From Mesosutterella faecium (GTDB lineage Bacteria > Pseudomonadota > Gammaproteobacteria > Burkholderiales > Burkholderiaceae_F), in contig NZ_JAKZJU020000001.1 of NCBI RefSeq assembly GCF_022809315.2, forward strand, positions 2,268,979 to 2,332,978: 64,000 bases of DNA, read 5' to 3'. Below are positions 46,892-54,448 of the stretch, one piece after another; positions within the stretch are counted from its first letter, which is position 1, and every line of letters starts with the position of its first letter. Made by a program: the position numbers and the translations under genes. The notes beneath the pieces were generated by a model, which made no database searches, was not told the DNA's origin, and saw only the letters and a list, made by a program, of their open reading frames with translations.

Positions 46892-47241
46892 ACATCCCCC
46901 TGCGCACGGTGCCGGCTGCGCTCCGGATCAAACCCCTGCGGATAGCGGGCACGCAGCTTGCTGATGTTCAGACGCATGACATCGCTCAGTTTCCAGCCTT
47001 GCGCGGTGCAGTACTCGGCCACGAACCACAGCAAATCCCCCAGTTCACGCTTCGCATGCTCAGGATCTGGCTCGTGCCCTTGGAATGTCTTTTGATAGAT
47101 TCCGCAGATCTCTCCGATTTCAGAGACCATGCCCAGAGTTGCGTGCTGCGCCATCTCGTCGCGGGTTAGTTCCGGGTTTATCGTCCGGGCTGCGTCACTC
47201 TGATAGACGTTCGCGTCATATTTGTCGTACGTTATTTCCAT
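46888..47241 (-). CDS. MazG-like nucleotide pyrophosphohydrolase
   Basis: A 117-residue all-alpha NTP pyrophosphohydrolase. The metal-binding pattern is visible as EIGEIC and KRELGDLLWF. Phage MazG-type enzymes are thought to alter nucleotide pools or ppGpp. The gene overlaps the next by 4 bp. Confidence 0.85.
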   Translation of the reverse strand: MEITYDKYDANVYQSDAARTINPELTRDEMAQHATLGMVSEIGEICGIYQKTFQGHEPDPEHAKRELGDLLWFVAEYCTAQGWKLSDVMRLNISKLRARYPQGFDPERSRHRAQGDV

Positions 47242-47525
47242 AACCTGCCTCCTTCATTCATCTCTACCCGCCATGTCGTCGTCCCGCTTCGGCTTTCCCA
47301 CACGCTGAAGCGAACGATCTGCGTACGCTTATCGGGGCTGAAAGCCACATCGACAGGCTCCGGCTGGGTGTACAGCCCACCGCCAAGCGACTGCCAGAGG
47401 TACTTGCGAGCTGTGGATATCTGCCATTCCGTGATCCAGCCTTCGGGCTTCTCGTCGTACAGCACGCGGGGGGTGTTCTCGGCATCCTCGCCCTCGCGCT
47501 GCACGGTGACCTTCAGATGGCACAT
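47232..47525 (-). CDS. Hypothetical phage protein
   Basis: A 97-residue protein from ATG 47525, two bases after the SSB stop. It starts MCHLKVTVQREGEDAENTP. An in-frame ATG at 47540 would overlap SSB. Unrecognised. Confidence 0.55.
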   Translation of the reverse strand: MCHLKVTVQREGEDAENTPRVLYDEKPEGWITEWQISTARKYLWQSLGGGLYTQPEPVDVAFSPDKRTQIVRFSVWESRSGTTTWRVEMNEGGRLWK

Positions 47526-47526
47526 G

Positions 47527-47931
47527 TCAGAACGGGACATCTTCGTCGTCTCCGAATGCCTGCTGCTGGGCCGGGGTCTGCTTGGGCGCGGGCGGGTTGC
47601 CGTGCGCCTTGGCACCGAGCTGCATCTGCTCGGCAATGATCTCGGTCGAGTAGCGCTTGACGCCGTCCTTTTCATAGCTGCGGGTGCGCAGACGACCCTC
47701 GATGTAGACCTCGCTGCCCTTCGTAAGGTACTGCTTCGCGGTCTCTGCCTGCCGCCCGAACAGCACGACGTTGTGCCACTCCGTCTCCTCGGTGCGATTC
47801 CCAGACTGGTCTTTTCGTGTCCGAGACGTCGCGACGGCGAGCCGGGCGACAGACGTTGCAGACGTCGTCTGTCCCATCTCGGGATCGCGCCCAAGGCGGC
47901 CAAGAAGAATGACTTTGTTCACTGATGCCAT
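47527..47931 (-). CDS. ssb: Phage single-stranded DNA-binding protein
   Basis: A 134-residue SSB with an OB fold (VNKVILLGRLGRDPE, EWHNVVLFGRQAE, then GSEVYIEGRLRTRSY). It has a short Gln/Pro-rich linker and the acidic tip DDEDVPF that docks repair partners. It is shorter than the chromosomal SSB. It sits with Gp157 and Sak4-like genes in a recombination module. Confidence 0.95.
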   Translation of the reverse strand: MASVNKVILLGRLGRDPEMGQTTSATSVARLAVATSRTRKDQSGNRTEETEWHNVVLFGRQAETAKQYLTKGSEVYIEGRLRTRSYEKDGVKRYSTEIIAEQMQLGAKAHGNPPAPKQTPAQQQAFGDDEDVPF

Positions 47932-47953
47932 TTGTTTCTCCTATGCGAGTTGG

Positions 47954-48301
47954 TTAGTTGATCGGTGTTTCGATCTTTTCTATCTGCAAGTCTTTGAAGG
48001 CGTCCGGGTGCATCAGCGCGATCAGCGCGATCAGTCGGTAGAAGTCCTGCAAGAGTCCGGGTTGCCCGTCCTTCTGCATGCCAGCCAGCCGACCGTAGAT
48101 GTATGCGCGCTCATCAGGCTCCAGCCAGCCCTCAGTCTTCTTCGATACTCTGACAAGCAACCGCTCGCGCTCTTTGTCTGTCAGCAGACCGAGCACTTTC
48201 CATGCGACGGAGAAATCCATCAGGCACCGGTAGAGCGTCGCCACTAGCTCATCCCCGTTGACTTCTGTTTCGTCGATAATGATGTCCATGCCGTGCGCCA
48301 T
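47954..48301 (-). CDS. Hypothetical phage protein
   Basis: A 115-residue helical protein (MDIIIDETEVNGDELVATLY). Unrecognised. Its ATG region overlaps the previous stop by one base. Confidence 0.55.
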   Translation of the reverse strand: MAHGMDIIIDETEVNGDELVATLYRCLMDFSVAWKVLGLLTDKERERLLVRVSKKTEGWLEPDERAYIYGRLAGMQKDGQPGLLQDFYRLIALIALMHPDAFKDLQIEKIETPIN

Positions 48302-48828
48302 TACTTGATCCTCAGAGAAGTTCCTGCGGCGCCCAGCTTCGCGCCGGGGATGGTGGCGCCCTCTTTCAGTGCGGCCCGCAGGCCCGCTTTGTCCAGCCGC
48401 GGAGCCGGGTGCACCCAGTACTTATCCGGGATCTGAGCCTCGTCGAAAATCTCAACGCTGGGGGCCGTTTTGGCCACGCTGATCCGGAAGTCCGGAGATT
48501 CAACCTTCTTAATCCCCTGAGCAGTCATTGCGTCGAGAAGGTACTGCTTGAGGTGCTTGTTGCGATTCTCCAGAGCCTTTCTGCGTTTGTAGATAGCCTC
48601 TTCTCGATCCTTCATTTGCTCGATCAACGCCTGGCTGTCGTCCATAAATGCGGCGACAGCGCAAGCTTTGGCGTTGAATGTGACCTGGAGCGAGGAGAGT
48701 TCCAATTCAGCGGCGGCGAGAGCTTTTTCGTCATCCACCTCTCCTGTTTCTGCGTCAAAGCAGAGCTGGAGGCGATTGATGGCAGCAGAAAGCTGATCGT
48801 TAATTTCGTACAGAGAACTCATGGCCAT
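48301..48828 (-). CDS. Siphovirus Gp157-family protein
   Basis: A 175-residue protein with an N-terminal coiled coil (about residues 1-95) and the family C-terminus (SPDFRISVAKTAPSVEI, then IPDKYW). Gp157 proteins are common in siphovirus recombination modules; the first was linked to phage resistance in Streptococcus thermophilus. Confidence 0.88.
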   Translation of the reverse strand: MAMSSLYEINDQLSAAINRLQLCFDAETGEVDDEKALAAAELELSSLQVTFNAKACAVAAFMDDSQALIEQMKDREEAIYKRRKALENRNKHLKQYLLDAMTAQGIKKVESPDFRISVAKTAPSVEIFDEAQIPDKYWVHPAPRLDKAGLRAALKEGATIPGAKLGAAGTSLRIK

Positions 48829-48831
48829 TCC

Positions 48832-49419
48832 TTAAAACGGGATGTTTTCGTCAGGTTCGCTAGACGAGGCTTCCTGGATGGGCTCGGAAGTACGAACGCG
48901 GAGCGTACGGTCTTTCAGCGTCGCGAGCCTCTTTTCCATCGCCTTTGCCTCGGTGGCTCGGTCGAGGATCTCGGCCGCGGTCATCTTCGTCGTCTTGTCG
49001 AACGGCGTGATGATGTTCATGCTGTACGGGTAGCGCTCGTTGCTGGGATCGTTAATCCTCTGGAGGAGCAGGCCAATCGGCTTGTCGATGAGTTCAGGAA
49101 AGCGATCAACAGGCGTCACCGTTCCGTTGCGATTCACATCTCCGCTTACAGATACAACCTCCTTCAGGCGAAGAACTGTCATGATGGCGTCCACAATGGC
49201 GCGGTTGAATGTCGCTTCGCCATTGATCTTCTGAACGCACATCGAAATGTTGCACCGCTGTCCCTCAACAGACAGGAAGTCAAAATGCATGAACCCAGCG
49301 CCGCTGCGTGTTCTGATGAAATAAGCGTCCTTAAAAACGCCCTCATAGGCGCCGCTGATATCAATCATTTGTGCTTTTCCGACAGAGCGAGCGCCCTTAG
49401 GATCGAGAGAAAATTTCAT
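48832..49419 (-). CDS. Phage protein with SSB-like acidic tip
   Basis: About 195 residues from ATG 49419, with AAAGGAG upstream. It ends EPDENIPF, like the acidic tip of SSB proteins. Located between Gp157 and the Sak4-like ATPase it is probably a single-strand-binding or annealing helper. No fold is certain. Confidence 0.6.
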   Translation of the reverse strand: MKFSLDPKGARSVGKAQMIDISGAYEGVFKDAYFIRTRSGAGFMHFDFLSVEGQRCNISMCVQKINGEATFNRAIVDAIMTVLRLKEVVSVSGDVNRNGTVTPVDRFPELIDKPIGLLLQRINDPSNERYPYSMNIITPFDKTTKMTAAEILDRATEAKAMEKRLATLKDRTLRVRTSEPIQEASSSEPDENIPF

Positions 49420-49420
49420 T

Positions 49421-50080
49421 TCATGCTCCTTTAACGTTTGAAGTGATTCCGTAGTAGCTGCATATAGCCGCATCGACTGCAGCAAGGTCGTTGTCGATTT
49501 CTGGATCATTGAAGAGTCCCATGGGAGACTTGACGGTGTCTGACCCCGAGTTCTGCGTTGAGAAGAAATAGCGGCCATTGACGACGTGTGTTCTAAGAAC
49601 TGTGGTGAACAAGCCCTCTACAACAATCTTGTCGTCCAGAAGCTTTCCGAGCGTCTTGATGCGCGTGTTTCCGAACTCGTCCGTTGCTGTGTGAGCAAGG
49701 ACGTAAACCCGCTTGTCGTGATCGAGATCTGAAGCGGCTTTTGCGATATCGAATCCGGCGCCCCCGATGTCGTTGAACTTGTCGAACGATTTCTCGTTTC
49801 TCCGGTTCATGTACATATTCGCTAGGATGTACTGCCAGTCATCGATGACGATGATTTCATCCTTGGCTCTGGACATGACGGCAAGAATCGTTTTAGGGTT
49901 GTCGGCGACATAGATATTCCCGCCGTCATCCTTCACCTTAACTTCTCGCCACCCTTTCGGAGGGAAGGGGAGAGGCTTTCTCTCGGGCTGGATGAGTAGC
50001 GTTTTGCTCGGATCCAGGTTCCTGAGAGAGCAGGTTTTGCCAGTTCCAGACTCTCCCAAGATCAATGTGGCATAACTCAT
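49421..50080 (-). CDS. Sak4-like AAA/RecA-type ATPase
   Basis: A 219-residue P-loop ATPase: Walker A GESGTGKT (9-16) and Walker B EIIVIDDWQ. Its length and location beside SSB and Gp157 fit the phage Sak4 single-strand annealing/recombination ATPases. I chose ATG 50080 (GGAGCAAAC upstream). Its stop overlaps the ribosome-binding region of the next gene. Confidence 0.75.
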   Translation of the reverse strand: MSYATLILGESGTGKTCSLRNLDPSKTLLIQPERKPLPFPPKGWREVKVKDDGGNIYVADNPKTILAVMSRAKDEIIVIDDWQYILANMYMNRRNEKSFDKFNDIGGAGFDIAKAASDLDHDKRVYVLAHTATDEFGNTRIKTLGKLLDDKIVVEGLFTTVLRTHVVNGRYFFSTQNSGSDTVKSPMGLFNDPEIDNDLAAVDAAICSYYGITSNVKGA

Positions 50081-50179
50081 GTTTGCTCCATAAAAAAATC
50101 CGCCTGACTTGCGCCTGGCGGATCTGATGTAAAACTCTAAAATTTTCAACCTACTACAATTTGTAGTAAATTGCTTTGC

Positions 50180-51262
50180 TTAATTTGTCAGCATCTCAAT
50201 TATTTTTGCTAGCCTATTAAACTGTTCTCGGAACGAATCCCTGCTGCGCTTCATCGTATCTAGTGCGTAGCCGAATTGTTTTTGCCCAATAATATCTTCG
50301 TCAGTAAGTGCAAAAACAGGTTTAGAAAGGCTCTGGCTCATTGCTATAAGTGAATTAAAGTCAGAGATGTGAGCAAGATCATAGGCATTAAGTCCCCCTC
50401 CATTTTTAGAGCGGTTGGCATTTAAAACATCCTGAACTGTTCCCCGATCAACTATGCAATCAATTTCTTTTAATGAGGGGATTAAAACGGTATCTATAGC
50501 CTTTCTTATCTCATTAATCCATCTGTCAAAGGATTTAGCCGGTTCTTGATTCCTAATGCGGTAGCGCTGTTGAATTGTCCCAAGAAATTGAGGATGATTG
50601 GTAAGAGAGGAGCTTGTCCGCCCTGGTACCGATAATTTAAAGCTGTCGATTTCCTGGTGCCATGATTTAATATGTTTTGATAGTGATGAAATTGCTTGCC
50701 AGCAGAAGAAATCCGGTGTCGTTGGCACAATGAAATAGTCGCTTGACATCAGCATTACTTCGTTAATTCCGCCAACATTGGGGCTCATATCGTAAATAAT
50801 GAAATCAAACCCGTCTCTTTCAGCAAGCGATCTGATTAAACGAGGTAATGCCCCAGGAAGGTTTCGTGTGGCGGGGATGCCAACAGCAATTTTCAAAGCA
50901 ATACTTACCTGAGAGTCCATATCTGAAATATTCAGGCTCCCAGGCAAAAGATATAAATTCTCATTTTGAGTGGGGAAAAGGTTACCTTTTTCATTCCCTA
51001 AAATGTTATCTGGAGTATCCCCGTCGATTAATTGCTCAACAATAGTCTTAAGAGTAAGGTTTGCCCGGCTTCCATAAAAATTGTCAAGTCCATCGCTCAT
51101 TTTCCCGTAACCCAGAACAATCCCCGTCAGGTTACATTGAGAATCCAAATCAACGAGAAGTACCTTATAACCGGCGTCCGCCAGAGCCCACCCTAGATTA
51201 AATGCGGTCGTCGTTTTGCTGACTCCGCCTTTGTGATTAAATAAAGAAATTGATTTAAGCAT
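50180..51262 (-). CDS. ParA-like ATPase, AT-rich
   Basis: A 360-residue ParA/MinD-family ATPase. It has the deviant Walker A KGGVSKTTTAFN, then VLLVDLDSQCNLT and FIIYDMSPNVGGI. The C-terminal 150 residues are unusual. No ParB gene or parS-like repeats are seen. Base composition is clearly lower in GC than in its neighbours, a sign of separate acquisition. It lies beside the structured non-coding stretch 51290-51660. ATG 51262 has AGAGG upstream. Confidence 0.8.
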   Translation of the reverse strand: MLKSISLFNHKGGVSKTTTAFNLGWALADAGYKVLLVDLDSQCNLTGIVLGYGKMSDGLDNFYGSRANLTLKTIVEQLIDGDTPDNILGNEKGNLFPTQNENLYLLPGSLNISDMDSQVSIALKIAVGIPATRNLPGALPRLIRSLAERDGFDFIIYDMSPNVGGINEVMLMSSDYFIVPTTPDFFCWQAISSLSKHIKSWHQEIDSFKLSVPGRTSSSLTNHPQFLGTIQQRYRIRNQEPAKSFDRWINEIRKAIDTVLIPSLKEIDCIVDRGTVQDVLNANRSKNGGGLNAYDLAHISDFNSLIAMSQSLSKPVFALTDEDIIGQKQFGYALDTMKRSRDSFREQFNRLAKIIEMLTN

Positions 51263-51289
51263 TGCCCGGCCTCTTTGTAGGAAATACAT

Positions 51290-51660
51290 TCTGTGTTCGG
51301 CTTATCGCCATTAAAACGTGCCACTAATTTTAACGGCTACTAAAGCGCCCACAGATGCCCTCTGTTAAAAGAGCATGTGTTGGCGTTTTGTCCTTCCTGC
51401 ACCGGTGGAGACTGCCCCGGGCCTGTGGCTCAGAAGAGCTTCAGGAAGTGAGCCGCGTCAGGTCGTGCAGCTTGTCACTCGGGCTCCCCGGTATGCCGCT
51501 GCCGGATCAGAGCCGTCCGGGGAATTTCACCCCTTGAACTTGCCTTTATCGCAAGCCCTTGTGTCTGGATGTGGTCCAGAGATAAGGGTTCGCTTTTCTC
51601 CCTGTGGGATGATTGAGTTTGTAGAGGACCTAGCAAGCTCTCTTAGCTCAACCATCCCTT
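51290..51660. ncRNA. Candidate structured RNA in the prophage
   Basis: No coding sequence is convincing here. Within 230 bp there are five hairpins with perfect arms: GGCTCA/TGAGCC (51427-51454), CCCCGG/CCGGGG (51486-51522), CTTGC/GCAAG (51539-51555), CCCTT-TCTGGA/TCCAGA-AAGGG (51556-51588) and GGGATG-TTGAG/CTCAA-CATCCC (51606-51658). The last ends 3 nt before the AGGAG of the next gene. The strand is undecided because the stems are symmetrical. It may be a phage non-coding RNA or a long regulatory leader. Confidence 0.5.
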
Positions 51661-51672
51661 AGGAGAAATCAC

Positions 51673-52014
51673 ATGACAGAAAAAGATTCAAACGCCTTTA
51701 CTTCCGAAGAGGCTGCCCAGATCATCATTGCTGGTATTGAAAAAGGAGCTATCCATTTCCCGTTCCTCCAGGCGTTCGATCATGAGAAGCTTCAGAGCCT
51801 TGTTAAGCAGGACATCGAAATGCGAACTTCCAGTAGAGTTCCGTTCGAGAAGGCAATAAACGAGGCAATAAGCAATCGTTTCGCGTCTCAACTTGGCTTT
51901 TTGGCTCGAATGGATGCCCTCTACCTTCTCTGTCTCAGGCAGATGCTTGTCACCGGACTTAAGGATGAAGAAGCCAAGAGGATCGTCGATATGGCCGCCA
52001 GTCAGTTCATGTAA
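51673..52014 (+). CDS. Small helical phage protein
   Basis: A 113-residue helical protein (NAFTSEEAAQIIIAGIEKGA) with AGGAG at ideal spacing. Unrecognised. A good reading frame also exists on the opposite strand (51688-52141) with its own strong ribosome site; at most one is likely to be the main product. Confidence 0.55.
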   Translation: MTEKDSNAFTSEEAAQIIIAGIEKGAIHFPFLQAFDHEKLQSLVKQDIEMRTSSRVPFEKAINEAISNRFASQLGFLARMDALYLLCLRQMLVTGLKDEEAKRIVDMAASQFM

Positions 52015-52141
52015 GTCCTTGAGAACGTCAATCAGGTGGTTTGTTGTCGATCCCCACCTGTGAAAAGACTCAGTGCCGTTCTTGAGCTCGGCCGCCCAGA
52101 TGTCGCGGGCGGCCTCAGCGGTGATCTTTTTGCCTTCCATC
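51688..52141 (-). CDS. Alternative antiparallel phage protein
   Basis: 150 residues from ATG 52141 with AAGGAG at good spacing (KKITAEAARDIWAAELKNG and on). It fits the leftward operon direction. It overlaps almost completely with the plus-strand gene at 51673-52014. I list it as the less likely of the two. Confidence 0.35.
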
Positions 52142-52171
52142 TCACCACTCCTTCCTGTTTCCATTGGTGAG

Positions 52172-52226
52172 CCCCTCTGTGAGGTAAAGTTCTTGGAGAC
52201 CAATCCTTATTTCCCTCACAGAGGGG
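52172..52226 (+). promoter_or_regulatory. Hairpin that covers the ribosome-binding site of the next gene
   Basis: CCCCTCTGTGAGG (52172-52184) is the exact complement of CCTCACAGAGGGG (52214-52226). The right arm contains GAGGGGG, the Shine-Dalgarno sequence of the ATG at 52235. In the mRNA this would hide the ribosome site, suggesting translational control. Confidence 0.55.
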
Positions 52227-52234
52227 GTGCAGCA

Positions 52235-52708
52235 ATGCTCAATTTCATCAAAGCCATTGAGCCGTTTTTCACTATCATTTCCGCCATAGGAGCCATAGCT
52301 ACGGCCTATTTCGTCTTCACGGGGCTGGGTTTGAACAGGCCAGATATTTGGATTCACAGCACCGGAATGGTTTCCTCCGATGTTGGGAAAAGGAATCGCC
52401 TTTTCTTTGTTGTTCTTTCTGTAAACCGCGTGCCGCCAAACTTTGTGATCAAGAAAATCACAATCAAATGGTGCAAAGTGTTCCCCGAGATCGATCCAGG
52501 CAGGCTCTCCGAGAAAGACATTGAACGAATGCAAACGAGCTCCACGGGAAGCCTGACGATTCATAACCTCGACAGAGTTCAGAACCTGCAGGTGTTTTTT
52601 ATCCCGCCAGAAAACTGGAATGGCATTATTCATTTGGTTCTCCTAGGCTCTTATCTGACGCGCATGAGCTTTGACGTAAGGTTCCGTGACTTTTTTTCAG
52701 AGTTCTAG
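52235..52708 (+). CDS. Single-span membrane protein
   Basis: 157 residues from ATG 52235. One N-terminal transmembrane segment (about 10-32) is followed by a beta-rich cytoplasmic or periplasmic domain. It opposes the leftward operon on both sides, so it is a candidate moron expressed in the lysogen. Its 3' end overlaps the minus-strand gene 52626-52823. Confidence 0.55.
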   Translation: MLNFIKAIEPFFTIISAIGAIATAYFVFTGLGLNRPDIWIHSTGMVSSDVGKRNRLFFVVLSVNRVPPNFVIKKITIKWCKVFPEIDPGRLSEKDIERMQTSSTGSLTIHNLDRVQNLQVFFIPPENWNGIIHLVLLGSYLTRMSFDVRFRDFFSEF

Positions 52709-52823
52709 AAAGCTCATCAATTGAAGCGCTTAGCGTGAGAAGGCCGGACCCGATTTGCACTGATAGAAACACAATGGCCACGCAAATCGCAATGCCAGTC
52801 AACGAAAGAAAAAATGCCGTCAT
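52626..52823 (-). CDS. Small membrane protein
   Basis: 65 residues from ATG 52823 with GGGGGT upstream. One transmembrane segment (TAFFLSLTGIAICVAIVFLS). Directly follows the 36-residue membrane peptide gene. Confidence 0.5.
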   Translation of the reverse strand: MTAFFLSLTGIAICVAIVFLSVQIGSGLLTLSASIDELSRTLKKSHGTLRQSSCASDKSLGEPNE

Positions 52824-52824
52824 C

Positions 52825-52935
52825 TCAGACCCCCGCGATCGCTCGCAGCGCCCAGAGCACCCAGCTGCCGACGGTGCATGCGCCGATGAAGACGAGACCC
52901 ACAACAGCCGTTACGATCCAGTCTGCTTTGCTCAT
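52825..52935 (-). CDS. 36-residue membrane peptide
   Basis: MSKADWIVTAVVGLVFIGAC and a further hydrophobic stretch, ending RAIAGV. One transmembrane helix. AAGGAG lies 9 nt before the ATG, and it is packed tightly between two minus-strand genes, so it is probably real despite its size. Confidence 0.5.
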   Translation of the reverse strand: MSKADWIVTAVVGLVFIGACTVGSWVLWALRAIAGV

Positions 52936-52949
52936 GTATGGCTCCTTTC

Positions 52950-53207
52950 TCAGATGCACCGGGCCGTTTTTGCAAGCGCCCTGTCGAAGCCGAAAAGCTC
53001 CAAAAGATCGGCTCTTGTGCTGCTGTCCGGGGCGATCCTCTGCCCCTTGTAGACGGCTGACATGTCCCCGTGGTCGTCAGTGAAGACCACTTGGGCTTCC
53101 CACGTGTGGCACGGGAAGTTCTTGTCACCAAAGGTGGCGGCCTCGGGCCGGCGGATGAAGACCAGTTTGGTGCCCTTGCTGGGGAAAACCGCGAAACAGA
53201 GTTCCAT
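52950..53207 (-). CDS. Hypothetical first gene of the leftward (PL-like) operon
   Basis: An 85-residue protein (MELCFAVFPSKGTKLVFIR). Unrecognised. GAGGAAAAG precedes the ATG. The upstream 140 bp carries four AWARCTAC half-sites, shared with the repressor/Cro region, so it is probably repressed in lysogeny. Confidence 0.6.
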   Translation of the reverse strand: MELCFAVFPSKGTKLVFIRRPEAATFGDKNFPCHTWEAQVVFTDDHGDMSAVYKGQRIAPDSSTRADLLELFGFDRALAKTARCI

Positions 53208-53249
53208 TTTCTTTTCCTCTTCGCCGAATTTGAAAACCGGCTCGCGTAT

Positions 53250-53329
53250 GTAGTTTTAACTTCGTTATGAGGAACTATAGCTACAAATTTAAGAAAAGTA
53301 AAGCTACGCAGTTCCGAAGATAAAACTAC
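53250..53329. promoter_or_regulatory. Left operator cluster (oL-like)
   Basis: Four copies of the half-site AWARCTAC, on either strand: 53250-53257, 53277-53284, 53300-53307 and 53322-53329. The same half-site recurs in the repressor-cro intergenic region. Confidence 0.55.
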
Positions 53330-53361
53330 GTAGCACAAGTTTGTCCCACATCAAGAGGAAC

Positions 53362-53385
53362 AAAAAAACCGCCCTGCTAGGGCGG
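53362..53385 (-). terminator. Terminator after the repressor gene
   Basis: CCGCCCT/AGGGCGG stem (53369-53385), followed on the minus strand by seven T residues. Confidence 0.85.
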
Positions 53386-53406
53386 CGCATTTAAAGATTT
53401 GGCCTT

Positions 53407-54087
53407 TTAAAAGGGGCCGCTACCAGACCTGTCAACGACCCTCCCAATCAAGTAAAACTTCGACATTTCGTTTGGCAATATTTCTTCATCTTCCATGTTG
53501 GGGTTTTCGGAATGAACAATTACGCCGCCGTTCAGCTTTTTGTATAACCGTTTGACTCGCACTTCGTCGGCAAAGCAAAACGCATACACCTTACCGGAAA
53601 CTATTGGGAATTTTCGGCAATCACAGAGGATCGTGTCCCCGTCGAACAGTATTGGCATCATGCTGTCACCGTGTACCTTTAAGCGGCGGCACTGAGCCGG
53701 ATTTAGCCCGCGTTCCGTGAACCATTCTCTGCGATAGTATGCAGGCTTAGACTCTGTTGCCTCTTCAAAAGATGGGGAATCCTCAGATCCGGCTCCGCAG
53801 CGTACGCGATATTCGGGAATGATAATGTAGTCGTCGGAGCTTTTTGATTCATCTGAAGGCAACACCATCGAGTCGCCGGGATTTCCGACCCCTTCTGTGA
53901 GCCATTTCAGGCTAACGCCTAAAAACTCAGAAGCCTTAATTGCGTTGATGGCGGTCAATTGCTTTGTTTTTCCGTTGAACCAATTACTGACCGACGGATG
54001 AGACAGCCCGCAATATCTGGCCAATTCAATCTTTGTCTTGCCAGACTTTGTAAGCGCAATTTCCAATCTATCTTTAAGTTCTGACAT
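53407..54087 (-). CDS. S24-family phage repressor (CI-like)
   Basis: 226 residues from ATG 54087 (GGGAGG upstream). It has an N-terminal XRE HTH (about 18-40, IELARYCGLSHPSVSNWF) and a C-terminal S24 peptidase with Ser142 (VHGDSMMP) and Lys179 (VRVKRLY). A likely self-cleavage site is Ala99-Gly100 (RCGAGSE). RecA-stimulated self-cleavage would induce the prophage. It is divergent from a Cro-like gene. Confidence 0.93.
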   Translation of the reverse strand: MSELKDRLEIALTKSGKTKIELARYCGLSHPSVSNWFNGKTKQLTAINAIKASEFLGVSLKWLTEGVGNPGDSMVLPSDESKSSDDYIIIPEYRVRCGAGSEDSPSFEEATESKPAYYRREWFTERGLNPAQCRRLKVHGDSMMPILFDGDTILCDCRKFPIVSGKVYAFCFADEVRVKRLYKKLNGGVIVHSENPNMEDEEILPNEMSKFYLIGRVVDRSGSGPF

Positions 54088-54140
54088 AGAGCCTCCCGTA
54101 GGAAATACTACCGAACAAAAGAAAACCAAAGGACGGGGTT

Positions 54141-54210
54141 GTAGTTTCTTTTTATGTAGCTATAATTACTTAAAAGTAAATTACCACTACGTAAGCGAAA
54201 TTATGACTAC
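54141..54210. promoter_or_regulatory. Right operator cluster (oR-like) between repressor and cro
   Basis: Half-sites of the form AWARCTAC or close variants at 54141-54148, 54156-54163, 54183-54190 and 54203-54210, in the 115-bp gap and running into the Cro-like start. Confidence 0.55.
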
Positions 54211-54439
54211 GTGTAGACGAAACAGAAGGCTCGACCCTGAAAGGTCAGAAAAGGTAATCGATGCCTTGGGAGGTGTTGTTTCTGTTGCCAAGACGTTCGG
54301 CATTCGACATCCGTCAGTTTCAGCATGGAAGAAGGTCGGCATACCAGAAGACAGACTCCAGTTTCTTCAGGTGAGATACAGAAAAGTGCCGGCTGTAGCC
54401 GAGACTCTCGATTTTCACCCGTGGCGCGACCGCGAATAA
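54203..54439 (+). CDS. Cro-like protein
   Basis: A 78-residue HTH protein (EKVIDALGGVVSVAKTFGIR, then HPSVSAWKKVGIPEDR) of the YdaS/Cro type. Its start codon lies in the operator cluster and no clear ribosome site precedes it. It begins the rightward operon. Confidence 0.8.
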   Translation: MTTCRRNRRLDPERSEKVIDALGGVVSVAKTFGIRHPSVSAWKKVGIPEDRLQFLQVRYRKVPAVAETLDFHPWRDRE

Positions 54440-54448
54440 GAGAGTGCC

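Noticed and set aside
51290..51660. 6S RNA, tmRNA or RNase P RNA
   Set aside because: Short stretches recall 6S, but the long closing stem and central bubble are missing, and the location in a prophage does not fit.
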